From: Filomicrobium insigne
Lineage (GTDB): Bacteria; Pseudomonadota; Alphaproteobacteria; Rhizobiales; Hyphomicrobiaceae
Assembly: GCF_900104305.1 (NCBI RefSeq)
Contig: NZ_FNJC01000003.1
Location: forward strand, 124,001-188,000
Direction: 5' to 3'
Length of the DNA stretch: 64,000 nucleotides
A model generated the notes under the pieces. That model worked only from the letters and a program-made list of their open reading frames with translations, was not told the origin of the DNA and did no database searches. Made by a program: the position numbers and the translations under genes. Of the stretch, positions 1 to 7,760 are shown piece by piece. How positions within the stretch are numbered: position 1 is the stretch's first letter; each line of letters starts with the position of its first letter.

Positions 1-713
1 CCGCGCAGCGCCGCGCGCCGTTCTTCAACGGTACCGGTCGGCATGTTTTCGCGATAAAGCGGCAGGTAAAGTAGAAAGCCAGACGAACTGTCACTGTTCG
101 CCTCTTTGGTTTGAAGGCTAGTAACATAACCGCTGGCCGCCGGTAATCCCGTGTCGCGCGCGCGTATCATCGCGGCTCTGCGGACAGGTTCTGACCACAT
201 GTCGAAGCCGAGAACCTCCCGGTTCTGTACAAACGGTTCGACAAAGACGACCGCAGAATAGATGTCTCGATCTTCTTTGGGCTTCAGATCGTAACTTGGG
301 AAGCCCTCGCCCCGGACGGCAGCGATATGCGCGTCCCTTTCGGTTCTCGTCAAAACGGCAGCAAAGCCGATGCCTTTGATCCCTGGAAAATTCTCAGTAA
401 TCCGCAACGCTTCAACGTAGCGACGAAATTGAGTGCGGCTGACAGCCGGAAGGGTTTCGAAAAGGGCTTGTGTGCCCCGCAGCATATGCTCGTAAGCGGT
501 TGTAGAACGCTCAATTTCCGCCATGAGGGCTTCGGTGCGTCCCTGAAAGACCTTTTCGGCTTGTTCCGTGACGCTGGAAACGCCAAAGCGCCAAGCTAGC
601 GTCGTGGCCGTCAATCCGACCACGGCGACGATCATTACGGACCGTACCGTAGGCCGCATTGCTGCTCGCCAATCAGGAATATGGGATAGAAGCCGTCGAA
701 AGGTCGGAAGCAT
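1..713 (-). CDS. CHASE-domain membrane sensor, N-terminal part (runs off left edge)
   Basis: The reading frame from the ATG at 713 stays open to the window edge, giving about 237 residues. Residues 20-45 form a hydrophobic membrane anchor. An extracytoplasmic domain follows with CHASE family hallmarks: a FPGIKGIGFA-like stretch near residue 110 and a GFDMWSEPVRR...ARDTG stretch near residues 170-190. CHASE domains sense small ligands and normally precede a histidine kinase, GGDEF/EAL or cyclase output. That output is not in the window, so the signalling type is unknown. The gene is divergent from the trxC operon. A role as a kinase of the nearby stress system is possible but has no direct support. 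Confidence 0.85.
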   Translation of the reverse strand, partial: MLPTFRRLLSHIPDWRAAMRPTVRSVMIVAVVGLTATTLAWRFGVSSVTEQAEKVFQGRTEALMAEIERSTTAYEHMLRGTQALFETLPAVSRTQFRRYVEALRITENFPGIKGIGFAAVLTRTERDAHIAAVRGEGFPSYDLKPKEDRDIYSAVVFVEPFVQNREVLGFDMWSEPVRRAAMIRARDTGLPAASGYVTSLQTKEANSDSSSGFLLYLPLYRENMPTGTVEERRAALR

Positions 714-858
714 GCGGTATGATAACTGTCCTTATGCTGCTTTTTCGGCTGAGCTCGGGTGAAAGATCTATATGGCGCCAAACAATCGCATCGTGCGTGC
801 GTCCCGTAAAGCTGTAGGCCGCCAACCGATGAATGTTGGCTCTTCGACCGCAACTAAG

Positions 859-883
859 GGAACTCATGCATCGCACACGCGTT
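859..883 (+). promoter_or_regulatory. EcfG-type promoter upstream of trxC
   Basis: GGAAC at 859-863, a 16-nt spacer and CGTT at 880-883 match the alphaproteobacterial GSR sigma factor consensus exactly. The -10 lies about 90 nt before the trxC ATG on the same strand. Confidence 0.75.
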
Positions 884-971
884 CAATCAGGTCGGGTTCG
901 TGAGATTGGCGCTGCGCACAACCGTGGGCCCATTCGCAAATTGCTAGGTGCTCGCAATACGAGGGGCTGAG

Positions 972-1460
972 ATGGCAAAGCCAGACACTCTCATTGTCAC
1001 ATGTCCAAAATGCGCGACGCTTAATCGTGTTCCCTTTGAAAAATTGGGCGACCACGGCACATGTGGAAAATGCCACAATCCGCTATTTGCGGGGAGCCCC
1101 ATAGAGTTGACCTCTGAAAACTTCTCAAAGCACGCCGCTTCGAGCGACATCCCCCTACTCATCGACTTTTGGGCGAGTTGGTGCGGTCCGTGTCGACAAA
1201 TGGCGCCTGGCTTTGCAGCCGCAGCCCAAAAGGTCGAACCGCGTTTGCGCCTGGGCAAGGTGGACACTGAAAAGGAGCAGGACTTGGCGGCGCGTTTTGG
1301 TATCCGCAGCATTCCGAGCCTCGTTCTCCTGCATAAAGGTGAAGAACTGGCGCGCACCACCGGCGCCATGCCCGAGACGGCACTTCTGAATTGGATTGAC
1401 AACGCGATGGCAAAGCGTCAGCGACATTTCCCAAGCCAATCAATTGGGGATGAAGCATGA
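972..1460 (+). CDS. trxC: thioredoxin 2 (zinc-binding thioredoxin)
   Basis: A 162-residue cytoplasmic disulfide reductase. The N-terminal zinc ribbon has CxxC pairs at C11/C14 and C31/C34, which distinguishes TrxC from TrxA. The thioredoxin fold carries WCGPC at 70-74 and the cis-proline SIPS loop. The ATG at 972 follows a GAGGGG Shine-Dalgarno at 961. A GTG eight codons upstream is open but lies before that site. The stop overlaps the ATG of the flavin oxidoreductase (ATGA), so the two are probably one operon. An EcfG promoter lies upstream, which would make this a general-stress thiol repair gene. TrxC in other bacteria is commonly oxidative-stress induced. Confidence 0.95.
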   Translation: MAKPDTLIVTCPKCATLNRVPFEKLGDHGTCGKCHNPLFAGSPIELTSENFSKHAASSDIPLLIDFWASWCGPCRQMAPGFAAAAQKVEPRLRLGKVDTEKEQDLAARFGIRSIPSLVLLHKGEELARTTGAMPETALLNWIDNAMAKRQRHFPSQSIGDEA

Positions 1461-2554
1461 GCTTGTTATTCACACCGTCAAAGGTGGGATCTGTACAACT
1501 CCGTAATCGTATTATCATTGCACCGATGTGCCAATATTCAGCCGAAGAAGGTTGCGCCACTGATTGGCACATGATTCACCTCGGCAATCTGGCTCTTTCT
1601 GGAGCTGGGTTGCTCACGATCGAAGCCACGGCGGTCGTGCCAGAAGGACGGATCAGTCCTGATGACCTAGGTCTGTGGTCTGATGATACGGAAGCCGCGC
1701 TTAGCCGCGTGTTGCAGGCCGTTCGGCGTTACTCGGACATTCCGATCGCTATTCAGCTGGCACACGCCGGACGTAAGGCATCCGTGCGCGTGCCTTGGGA
1801 GGGCGGCGCGCAGATTAAACCGAATGAAAGTCGTGGCTGGCAGACCTACGCGCCTTCAGCCATACCTTTTGCCGAAGGCGACAATCCGCCGGTGGCCTTG
1901 GATCGCGGCGAAATGGAGATAATCCGCGAAGCCTTCGGTGAAGCTGCAAAACGAGCGGCGCGCTTGGGCCTCGACGCAATACAAATTCACGCGGCGCACG
2001 GATATCTGCTGCACGAATTTCTTTCACCTCTTGCCAACCAGCGAGACGATGAGTACGGCGGCAGTTTGGAAAACCGGATGCGGTTTCCGCTTGAGGTCTA
2101 TGACGTCGTACGCGCGGCCTTTCCGGCTGATCGCCCCGTAAGTGTCCGTGTATCAGGATCGGATTGGGCGGAAGGAGGCTGGGACAGCGAGCAGACGGTT
2201 GCTTTCGCCAAGGCCTTAGAGAAGCGCGGATGCAGCGCCGTCCATGTGTCGAGTGGCGGCCTGGTCCCTACTCAAAAGATCCCGGTCGGGCCCGGCTATC
2301 AGGTGCCGCTCGCCCGCGCCGTAAAGGCCGCGACCAAATTGCCGACGATCGCGGTTGGGTTGATCACCAGTTACGACCACGCAGAAGCGATCGTCGCGAA
2401 TGGAGACGCAGACTTCGTCGCACTCGCAAGAACGATACTCTACGAGCCGCATTGGCCTTGGCATGCTGCGGCGCACCTCGGTGCGACCGTTAAGGCGCCC
2501 AAGCAATATCTGCGGTCCCAACCTGCGCGCTATCGACATCTCTTAGAAGGATAG
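1457..2554 (+). CDS. NADH:flavin oxidoreductase, Old Yellow Enzyme (YqjM/NamA type)
   Basis: A 365-residue FMN-dependent ene-reductase of full family length. These enzymes reduce electrophilic C=C bonds of enals, enones and nitro compounds with NAD(P)H. The N-terminus matches the TIM-barrel start (LFTPSKVGSVQLRNRIIIAPM). HAAHGYLLHEFLSP near residues 177-190 and the following DEYGGSLENR stretch are classic OYE motifs. The C-terminal region has the phosphate-binding strand around residue 300 and an ARTILYEPHWPWHAA stretch. It overlaps trxC by 4 nt and probably shares its stress promoter. The physiological substrate cannot be read from sequence; detoxification of reactive electrophiles is the usual proposal. 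Confidence 0.93.
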   Translation: MSLLFTPSKVGSVQLRNRIIIAPMCQYSAEEGCATDWHMIHLGNLALSGAGLLTIEATAVVPEGRISPDDLGLWSDDTEAALSRVLQAVRRYSDIPIAIQLAHAGRKASVRVPWEGGAQIKPNESRGWQTYAPSAIPFAEGDNPPVALDRGEMEIIREAFGEAAKRAARLGLDAIQIHAAHGYLLHEFLSPLANQRDDEYGGSLENRMRFPLEVYDVVRAAFPADRPVSVRVSGSDWAEGGWDSEQTVAFAKALEKRGCSAVHVSSGGLVPTQKIPVGPGYQVPLARAVKAATKLPTIAVGLITSYDHAEAIVANGDADFVALARTILYEPHWPWHAAAHLGATVKAPKQYLRSQPARYRHLLEG

Positions 2555-2663
2555 AGCACAAGGAGTTTCGAGTGACCTTGCTAATTTTGGATCTTGAACC
2601 GCCAACACAATGAAAGACACTCCGCGCAAACGCGGCGTGGTGAATATTGTTCGGTGGAACACA

Positions 2664-3572
2664 ATGAACGAAAACGAGGTTGCAGAAATGCAAGATGAAG
2701 CCGGGGAAAAGAAAGACGCCGTCGATACCGTTCGGGAAATGAACGACGAGACCAAAAGCTCCCGGCTAGAACGCGGCGAGGAAGAAAAAGCCCGCGAGCG
2801 TTCTCGCCTGCGCGCGGCGGCAGTTTTCGAGATCATCCGGCGAGAGGGGCAAGGTGAGCTGGCGAGGGGCTTCCCCGCATTGTGGTGGTCCGGCCTTGCC
2901 GCGGGCCTCTCAATTGGTTTTTCCGTGCTCGCAGAGGCTTTTCTTGCGGCTCATCTGCCCGATGAGCCGTGGAAACCGTTGGTCGACAACCTCGGATATT
3001 CGGTTGGCTTTCTAATCGTTATTCTCGGACGTCAACAGCTCTTCACCGAGAATACTCTGACCGCCGTCCTACCGTTTATTTCCAGAGGTGGGCACGTTTG
3101 GTGGCTGGTCTTGTTACGGCTGTGGGGAATTGTTTTGGCGGCCAACCTTATCGGCTGCATGATCTTTGCGTACTTCATCTCGCAGAGCGGTGTGTTGCCG
3201 CCCGAGGTTGCCCGTGCCGTGACGGAAATCGGCGAGCATATGATGACCAACACACCGAGCGAGATGTTCCTCAAGGGGATTGTGGCGGGTTGGCTTATTG
3301 CTGCGCTGGTTTGGATGATGCCGTCCGCCGAGGGCAGCGAGTTTTGGATCATCACCCTGATGACGTATTTGATCGCGTTGGGGGATTTCACCCATGTCAT
3401 CGCAGGATCTGCAGAAGCGTTCTATCTCTTCTTTGAGGGACGCGTTGGTCTTGCTGATGTCTTCGGGGGTTTCCTTTTACCCACGCTTGCGGGAAATGTG
3501 TTTGGCGGCACAGTGCTGTTCGCCGTCGTCGCCTATGCGCAGGTGCGTGAAGAGATCGCCAAGGAACGGTAA
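2664..3572 (+). CDS. formate/nitrite transporter (FNT) family protein
   Basis: An inner membrane pentameric channel for small monovalent anions (formate, nitrite or hydrosulfide). About 302 residues from the ATG at 2664. The first 60 residues are charged and likely cytosolic. The six-helix FNT core begins at ALWWSGLAAGLSIGF and includes the GRQQLFTENTLTAVLP segment typical of the YfdC-like branch. The start is uncertain: 2610 has no ribosome site, 2664 follows GGTGGA at 5 nt, and 2688 follows GAGG at 8 nt. The gene lies 55-110 nt after the OYE stop and converges on dps. The substrate is unknown. Confidence 0.88.
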   Translation: MNENEVAEMQDEAGEKKDAVDTVREMNDETKSSRLERGEEEKARERSRLRAAAVFEIIRREGQGELARGFPALWWSGLAAGLSIGFSVLAEAFLAAHLPDEPWKPLVDNLGYSVGFLIVILGRQQLFTENTLTAVLPFISRGGHVWWLVLLRLWGIVLAANLIGCMIFAYFISQSGVLPPEVARAVTEIGEHMMTNTPSEMFLKGIVAGWLIAALVWMMPSAEGSEFWIITLMTYLIALGDFTHVIAGSAEAFYLFFEGRVGLADVFGGFLLPTLAGNVFGGTVLFAVVAYAQVREEIAKER

Positions 3573-3591
3573 GCGTGCATAAGGAAATGTG

Positions 3592-3633
3592 CGTCGGCTG
3601 AGCGCGAGGATTTTGTCCTTTCGCCGGCCGACG
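3592..3633. terminator. hairpin between convergent FNT gene and dps
   Basis: Outer 7-nt arms at 3592-3598 and 3627-3633 are complementary. An inner 4-bp hairpin with a TTTTG loop sits at 3607-3619. The position between two convergent genes suggests a bidirectional terminator, but there is no clean T tract. Confidence 0.3.
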
Positions 3634-3646
3634 CCGCGACATTCAA

Positions 3647-4150
3647 TCAGGCGACGATTGCACCCAACATCCAGATAGCTTTCTCGTGAAACGCGAGGCG
3701 CCCGTTTAGAAGATCGTGCGTTACAAAGTCTTCGTCTTCAGCCGCGCTTGCAGTGATGCTGCGGATGCGCCGGGCCATTTCCTCGTGATCCGCGATAAGA
3801 TGTTTGACCATCTCCTGGGCTGACCGTTTGCTCGTTTCTTCATTGAGCTGGGTCATAGACTCTAGCTTCTCAAAGCTCAGCGGTGTGGGGTAGCCCAACG
3901 CCCGAATGCGTTCCGCGATATCGTCGGCGGCTTGGAAAAGATTTTTGTAATGCTGTTCTGTAAGTTCATGGAGCGGAAGGAAGACAGGCCCAACGACGTT
4001 CCAATGGTAGACATGAGTTTTCACGAGCAGCGTGTAGGTATCGCCGAGGACCTTCCCGAGATCTTCAGCGAGCTTTGATCTGCTTTTTTGATTGAGCCCG
4101 GTATTTGGATTTTCGTTGGCCGGCTGCGCGGCAAGAGCGGTCTTTGCCAT
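3647..4150 (-). CDS. dps: Dps family DNA-protecting ferritin-like protein
   Basis: A 167-residue protein of normal Dps length. Dps forms dodecamers that oxidise and store iron with hydrogen peroxide and coat DNA in starvation. The first ferroxidase helix contains LVKTHVYHWNVVGP, and the second contains DDIAERIRALG, the usual intersubunit iron ligands. The N-terminal tail has lysines (KSRSK) that could contact DNA. An exact EcfG promoter lies about 90 nt upstream, fitting Dps as a general stress gene. The gene is followed by the convergent FNT gene. Confidence 0.95.
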   Translation of the reverse strand: MAKTALAAQPANENPNTGLNQKSRSKLAEDLGKVLGDTYTLLVKTHVYHWNVVGPVFLPLHELTEQHYKNLFQAADDIAERIRALGYPTPLSFEKLESMTQLNEETSKRSAQEMVKHLIADHEEMARRIRSITASAAEDEDFVTHDLLNGRLAFHEKAIWMLGAIVA

Positions 4151-4241
4151 GTTTGTTTGCCTCTAATTGAATTTGAAACAGCGTGACCCGTAGGCCGACG
4201 CGTAGGGCCACGGACTGGGGGACGTCCCGGCTCGCAGAGGC

Positions 4242-4267
4242 AACGCACTGTGCAAGTCCATCGTTCC
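4242..4267 (-). promoter_or_regulatory. EcfG-type promoter upstream of dps
   Basis: On the minus strand, GGAAC (4267-4263), a 17-nt spacer and CGTT (4245-4242). Exact consensus, with the -10 about 90 nt before the dps ATG. Confidence 0.75.
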
Positions 4268-4328
4268 CCCGCTTGAGGCAAGGCAAAGTTCAATAAAATT
4301 GGAGAAGGGTGACAAAGACTTGGCAGGA

Positions 4329-4904
4329 TCAGCCGTTACGTCCGGCGATCGTTCCACTGATAGGAATGGTCACGTCGCCTGAGTATTCGAGTGCGAGATC
4401 TTCAGCAGACTCGATGTGCATGATTTCCGCAAGGCGTGCACGGGCTCGGTTGACACGGCTCTTCACGGTGCCCACGGCGCAACCGGAGATTTCAGCGGCT
4501 TCTTCGTAGCTGAAGCCTTCAGCAGCGACGAGGAGGATAGCCTCGCGTTGATCCTCCGACAGTTGCTCAAGCGCGGAAACAAGGTCGTTGAGGTCAAGAT
4601 GTCCGTGTTGAGCAGGTTGGACGGAAAGCTTCGAACTATATTCACCGTCGCCATCAGCAACTTCCCGTCGCCGTTTCCGAAACTCAGAGAAATATGCATT
4701 GCGCAGGATCGTGAACAGCCAAGCCTTCAGGTTGGTGCCTTCCTGGAACGTATCGATCTTGTCCCAGGCCTTGACCAAGGCTTCCTGCACGAGATCGTCT
4801 GCACGATCCGCATTGCCGCTAAGTGAGATTGCGAACGCCCGAAGGTTGGGGATCGCAGCCACCAGGGCGCGTTTCATCTCTTCGGATTGTTGAGCCGCTG
4901 TCAC
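4329..4904 (-). CDS. ecfG: GSR extracytoplasmic-function sigma factor EcfG
   Basis: A 191-residue ECF sigma factor of the EcfG group. Region 2 includes ADDLVQEALVKAWDKIDTF and LKAWLFTILRNAYFSEFRKRRRE; region 4 includes LSEDQREAILLVAAEGFSYEEAAEISGCAVGTVKSRVNRARARL. It directs RNA polymerase to GGAAC-N16/17-CGTT promoters of general stress genes. It overlaps nepR by 4 nt (ATGA), so sigma and anti-sigma are translationally coupled. The divergent phyR completes the partner-switch locus. An EcfG promoter before nepR implies positive autoregulation. Assignment rests on sequence and the diagnostic neighbours. Confidence 0.95.
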   Translation of the reverse strand: MTAAQQSEEMKRALVAAIPNLRAFAISLSGNADRADDLVQEALVKAWDKIDTFQEGTNLKAWLFTILRNAYFSEFRKRRREVADGDGEYSSKLSVQPAQHGHLDLNDLVSALEQLSEDQREAILLVAAEGFSYEEAAEISGCAVGTVKSRVNRARARLAEIMHIESAEDLALEYSGDVTIPISGTIAGRNG

Positions 4905-5200
4905 GATTTACGCCTCTTTGCAGCTTCTTCCGATACTTGCAACTGGTCGAGCAACTGCAAAAATTTGTCTGGAATCGGTTGCTGTATGAGCTCTCCATAG
5001 GACGCACGAACCCGTCGACCGACGGCATCACGCACCTCCGAATTGCTATCGCGCACCGAACTGGTGGCGATTGTGTCGATGTCACCTTGCCTCAATTTTT
5101 CTTCTTCTCCGCAATCGGTATGCTTGTCCTCTCCGCCGCCTTTACGGGCTATGTCGGTAGGGTCCACCACCTGCCGCAGCTCCTGGTCCTTGTTCGCCAT
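4901..5200 (-). CDS. nepR: anti-sigma factor NepR
   Basis: A 99-residue anti-sigma factor that holds EcfG inactive until phosphorylated PhyR binds it. The conserved NepR core is seen as VGRRVRASYGELIQQPIPDKFLQLLDQLQ near residues 60-90, with variable charged tails. I chose the ATG at 5200, preceded by GAGGGAA at a good distance. The frame is open to 5242, but the extra residues are not NepR-like and lack a ribosome site. The stop overlaps ecfG. The leader from the EcfG promoter is about 100 nt. Confidence 0.92.
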   Translation of the reverse strand: MANKDQELRQVVDPTDIARKGGGEDKHTDCGEEEKLRQGDIDTIATSSVRDSNSEVRDAVGRRVRASYGELIQQPIPDKFLQLLDQLQVSEEAAKRRKS

Positions 5201-5308
5201 CAGTTCCCTCGGGGGATTCCTTGTTGATCTATCCCAAATCAACTGATCCTATCGGATACCAGACCAGTCCGGCAAACCTGCACGGCATGGTGCCCACCAC
5301 CAGCCGAA

Positions 5309-5333
5309 AACGCGTGCAGCGTGGGATGGTTCC
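5309..5333 (-). promoter_or_regulatory. EcfG-type promoter of nepR-ecfG
   Basis: On the minus strand, GGAAC (5333-5329), a 16-nt spacer and CGTT (5312-5309). Exact consensus. Its -35 lies only 7 nt from the -35 of the divergent phyR promoter. Confidence 0.8.
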
Positions 5334-5340
5334 GGAGTTT

Positions 5341-5365
5341 GGAACTTTTTTTTCGCCTGCGGGTT
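5341..5365 (+). promoter_or_regulatory. EcfG-type promoter of phyR (one mismatch)
   Basis: GGAAC at 5341-5345, a 16-nt spacer and GGTT at 5362-5365. One mismatch to CGTT. It lies 57 nt before the phyR ATG and back to back with the nepR promoter. Confidence 0.65.
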
Positions 5366-5421
5366 TCCATCGCCGATGACCAAATCAAATCGCACTAGAC
5401 GTCCACAATCAGGAACATCTT

Positions 5422-6222
5422 ATGTCGCTAGCTACAGTTATCGCTCCTCACCTTCCGTATTTGCGGCGCTTTGCGCGCGCGCTTACGGGAAGTCAGACAA
5501 GCGGGGATGCCTACGTCGCAGCAGCGCTCGAGGCACTTGTTGAGGACCCTGACAGCTTCCCTGACACTCTCCCGCCACGCGCGGCGCTATTCCAGGTCTT
5601 CCTCAAACTTTGGGGGTCGTTGGACGTTAATTCTCAGCACAATCGTGAGGCCGACGAAGCCGTGGACACGCTGATCGAGCGCAAGCTCGAGGCAATTACA
5701 CCGCGACCTCGCCAAGCCTTCTTGCTTGTATCGGTTGAACAATTTTCTCCCGATGAGGCTGCTGCCATTATGGGGGTCCCAGAAAACGAGTTGAATGAGC
5801 TGGTCGAGGAAGCTGGCGCAGAAATTGCTGCGCAGGTCGCCACCGATGTGCTCATCATCGAAGACGAACCGCTGATCGCGATGGACCTGGAAGAAATCGT
5901 TTCGTCGTTGCGTCATCGTCCGATCGGCGTAGCAAGAACGCACCGCGAAGCCGTCGAGCTTGTTAAAAAGAGGACACCAGGCCTGATCCTTGCGGACATA
6001 CAACTGGCCGATGGAAGTTCGGGGATCGATGCCGTCAACGAACTTCTGGGCTCAATCGAAGTTCCGGTGATCTTCATTACGGCTTACCCGGAGCGGTTGC
6101 TGACCGGGCAGCGTCCGGAACCGACGTTCCTTCTGACCAAGCCTTTCCAGCCCGCCATGCTCAAAGCTCTTATCAGTCAGGCGCTGTTCTTCGAACAGAA
6201 AGCTGGTTCTAAAGCAGCCTGA
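5422..6222 (+). CDS. phyR: GSR response regulator and anti-anti-sigma factor PhyR
   Basis: A 266-residue protein with the inverted PhyR layout. A sigma-like domain (about residues 1-135, with region-4-like text PRQAFLLVSVEQFSPDEAAAIMGV) is followed by a receiver domain (145-262). In the receiver, acidic residues EDE are at 147-149, the phospho-acceptor is D192 in LADIQLADGSSG, the conserved threonine is in FITAYPERLLTG, and the lysine is K240. When phosphorylated, PhyR exposes the sigma-like domain, which sequesters NepR and frees EcfG. The start follows AGGAA at about 6 nt. It is divergent from nepR-ecfG and followed by a strong terminator. Confidence 0.96.
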   Translation: MSLATVIAPHLPYLRRFARALTGSQTSGDAYVAAALEALVEDPDSFPDTLPPRAALFQVFLKLWGSLDVNSQHNREADEAVDTLIERKLEAITPRPRQAFLLVSVEQFSPDEAAAIMGVPENELNELVEEAGAEIAAQVATDVLIIEDEPLIAMDLEEIVSSLRHRPIGVARTHREAVELVKKRTPGLILADIQLADGSSGIDAVNELLGSIEVPVIFITAYPERLLTGQRPEPTFLLTKPFQPAMLKALISQALFFEQKAGSKAA

Positions 6223-6249
6223 TAACAGCAATTGCCGCCAAAACTAAAG

Positions 6250-6283
6250 AAGCCCCGTATCGCTTTCTGGCGATACGGGGCTT
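6250..6283. terminator. strong bidirectional terminator between phyR and csbD
   Basis: Perfect 14-bp inverted repeat (6250-6263 and 6270-6283) with a 6-nt loop, flanked by A- and T-rich bases on the two sides. It sits between convergent genes. Confidence 0.85.
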
Positions 6284-6307
6284 TGCATTGTATTGGACAA
6301 AACTAGC

Positions 6308-6505
6308 TTACCAGCGGCGCATCCATTCTTCGACCTGACGTTTCGCTTCTGACTTCGCGATGCCATATCGTTCTTGAATTTTGCCTTCGAGCTGTTCGCG
6401 TTTGCCGGCGATCTGGTCAAGTTCATCGTCGGTCAGCTTGCCCCACTGTTCGTGGACCTTACCGCTAAATTGCTTCCAGTTACCTTCGACTTGATCCCAG
6501 TTCAT
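6308..6505 (-). CDS. CsbD family stress protein
   Basis: A 65-residue hydrophilic protein of the CsbD/YjbJ family: MNWDQVEGNWKQFSGKVHEQWGKL followed by QIAGKREQLEGKIQERYGIAKSEAKRQVEEW. These small helical proteins are abundant under general stress in many bacteria, but their biochemical role is unknown. The start follows AAGGAG at a standard distance. An exact EcfG promoter lies upstream, so this is a predicted GSR target. It converges on phyR with a shared terminator. Confidence 0.93.
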   Translation of the reverse strand: MNWDQVEGNWKQFSGKVHEQWGKLTDDELDQIAGKREQLEGKIQERYGIAKSEAKRQVEEWMRRW

Positions 6506-6586
6506 GGATAAACTCCTTAAACGGTTGCAGCATATTTTTCATTGGACCACACGAGCAATCTGCGCTCGTAAGCGGCTTGCATGAAT

Positions 6587-6612
6587 AACGGATGATGAGC
6601 CGGGGAGGTTCC
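6587..6612 (-). promoter_or_regulatory. EcfG-type promoter upstream of csbD
   Basis: On the minus strand, GGAAC (6612-6608), a 17-nt spacer and CGTT (6590-6587). Exact consensus, about 80 nt before the start codon. Confidence 0.75.
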
Positions 6613-6685
6613 TGTTTTTATTTCTCAAAGATTGAGAAATAAGTATCAGAAAAATATGAATAATATCAGGGTGCAGACAAACAAA

Positions 6686-6709
6686 AGGGGAGCGGATAAC
6701 CGCTCCCCT
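6686..6709 (-). terminator. terminator of the PRC-barrel gene
   Basis: A perfect 10-bp inverted repeat with a TTAT loop, followed on the minus strand by TTTTG. It lies just after the PRC-barrel gene stop. Confidence 0.8.
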
Positions 6710-6734
6710 CGGTACGAGATTAAATTAAGTTGTC

Positions 6735-7301
6735 TTATTGTTTTTCGGCTGGTGCGGGCTGCTTGGAACCATCGCCTTGCATCGCTTCCTTCGCCTTTTC
6801 GTAGCCCTCTTTGGCCTTTTCCTTCACGGTCTCGTATCCGCTCTTAACAGCCTTTGAAGCCTCATCAAGCCGGTCGCGCATGGTCTTCTCGCCAGCGACT
6901 TTAAATTCCGGGGCCGCCTGCAAGGCTTCCTTTGTCGTGTCAACGATTACGATATGTGATCCATCTTTTTCCTTGCGCAACTCAGTATCGGCAAGCTTTA
7001 CCGCAACGTACTTTTCAGCAAGCCCAACAAATCCACCGACGCCAAGTACGAGAGCCTGAACCTGCCCCGAAGGCGACAAGACCAAATCGTTGACATCACC
7101 GATCTTCTCGTCCGCATTGTTCTTCACGGGCGCGCCGATCCAGCGAGAGGCTCTGACCTCATCCGCGCTCGGTCCGGAAATAAACTCTAACGTTGAGCTA
7201 TTAGCGGTATCTGTTGCTGTTTGAGCCATCGCCGGCGCTGCGAAGAACGCAGGCGATAGAGCTACAATGGCGCTCGCTGTCAGCAAGAATCCGCGCATCA
7301 A
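6735..7301 (-). CDS. secreted PRC-barrel domain protein
   Basis: 188 residues. A Sec signal peptide is clear (about residues 1-26, ending APAMAQ). A PRC-barrel domain follows, with RASRWIGAPVKNNADEKIGDVNDLVLSPSGQVQALVLGVGGFVG near residues 50-95. The C-terminus is a charged helical tail rich in KEKAKEGYEKAKEA, likely coiled coil, ending in PAPAEKQ. PRC barrels bind protein or RNA partners; periplasmic versions in Hyphomicrobiales are common and uncharacterised. I saw no EcfG promoter: the only GTTCC upstream (7376-7380) has no matching -10. Confidence 0.85.
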   Translation of the reverse strand: MMRGFLLTASAIVALSPAFFAAPAMAQTATDTANSSTLEFISGPSADEVRASRWIGAPVKNNADEKIGDVNDLVLSPSGQVQALVLGVGGFVGLAEKYVAVKLADTELRKEKDGSHIVIVDTTKEALQAAPEFKVAGEKTMRDRLDEASKAVKSGYETVKEKAKEGYEKAKEAMQGDGSKQPAPAEKQ

Positions 7302-7754
7302 TGATCTCCTCCTGTTTAGTGGCGGGCAACGATGTGCAACATGCCACGCTCTTAAAATTCATGTGACGTCATCTGGTTCCCCGGTAGGAGCCGAGGACAC
7401 CAAAGGCACGCACATGTGTCCGCCGGTGTTGCGGAGATTCGCAGCTGTTTTAAGGCAGCAGCAGGCGCATGCGCCAATTCGCCGGTAAATATTTGTAGGG
7501 CGATCAGTTTGATTGTTGGGGCAACTATTCGAGGAGGGAACCGGAAATTATTACGACATACAAGCCAAGCGCGGAGCGACGCGTTTGCAAAATAAGAATA
7601 TGAGGAAGAAACGCGTTTTTATTTTGGGGAGAAGCGGAGCTTAAATGAAAAGCTGAAAAAATGATCTGATTTCTGTCTACGCTTAACGGCTATTTTATAT
7701 ATGCAGCGCAGACTTGGTTAAGAATCGAATGTAATTTGTTCTTAGAGTCGGAGC
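7302..7754. other. intergenic region with no recognised gene
   Basis: This stretch of about 450 nt separates the PRC-barrel gene from the orphan ORF at 7761. It becomes AT-rich toward the right. I found no coding pattern, RNA gene or convincing promoter. A GGAAC at 7537 has no -10 partner. Confidence 0.5.
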
Positions 7755-7760
7755 ATGAAA

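Noticed and set aside
2656-2681. GGAAC-N17-GGTT before the FNT gene as an EcfG promoter
   Set aside because: The -10 has a mismatch, and the site overlaps the likely start codons at 2664 and 2688, so no start with a good ribosome site would remain in the transcript.
7355-7380. EcfG promoter for the PRC-barrel gene
   Set aside because: GGAAC is present on the minus strand, but no CGTT-like element occurs at 16-18 nt.
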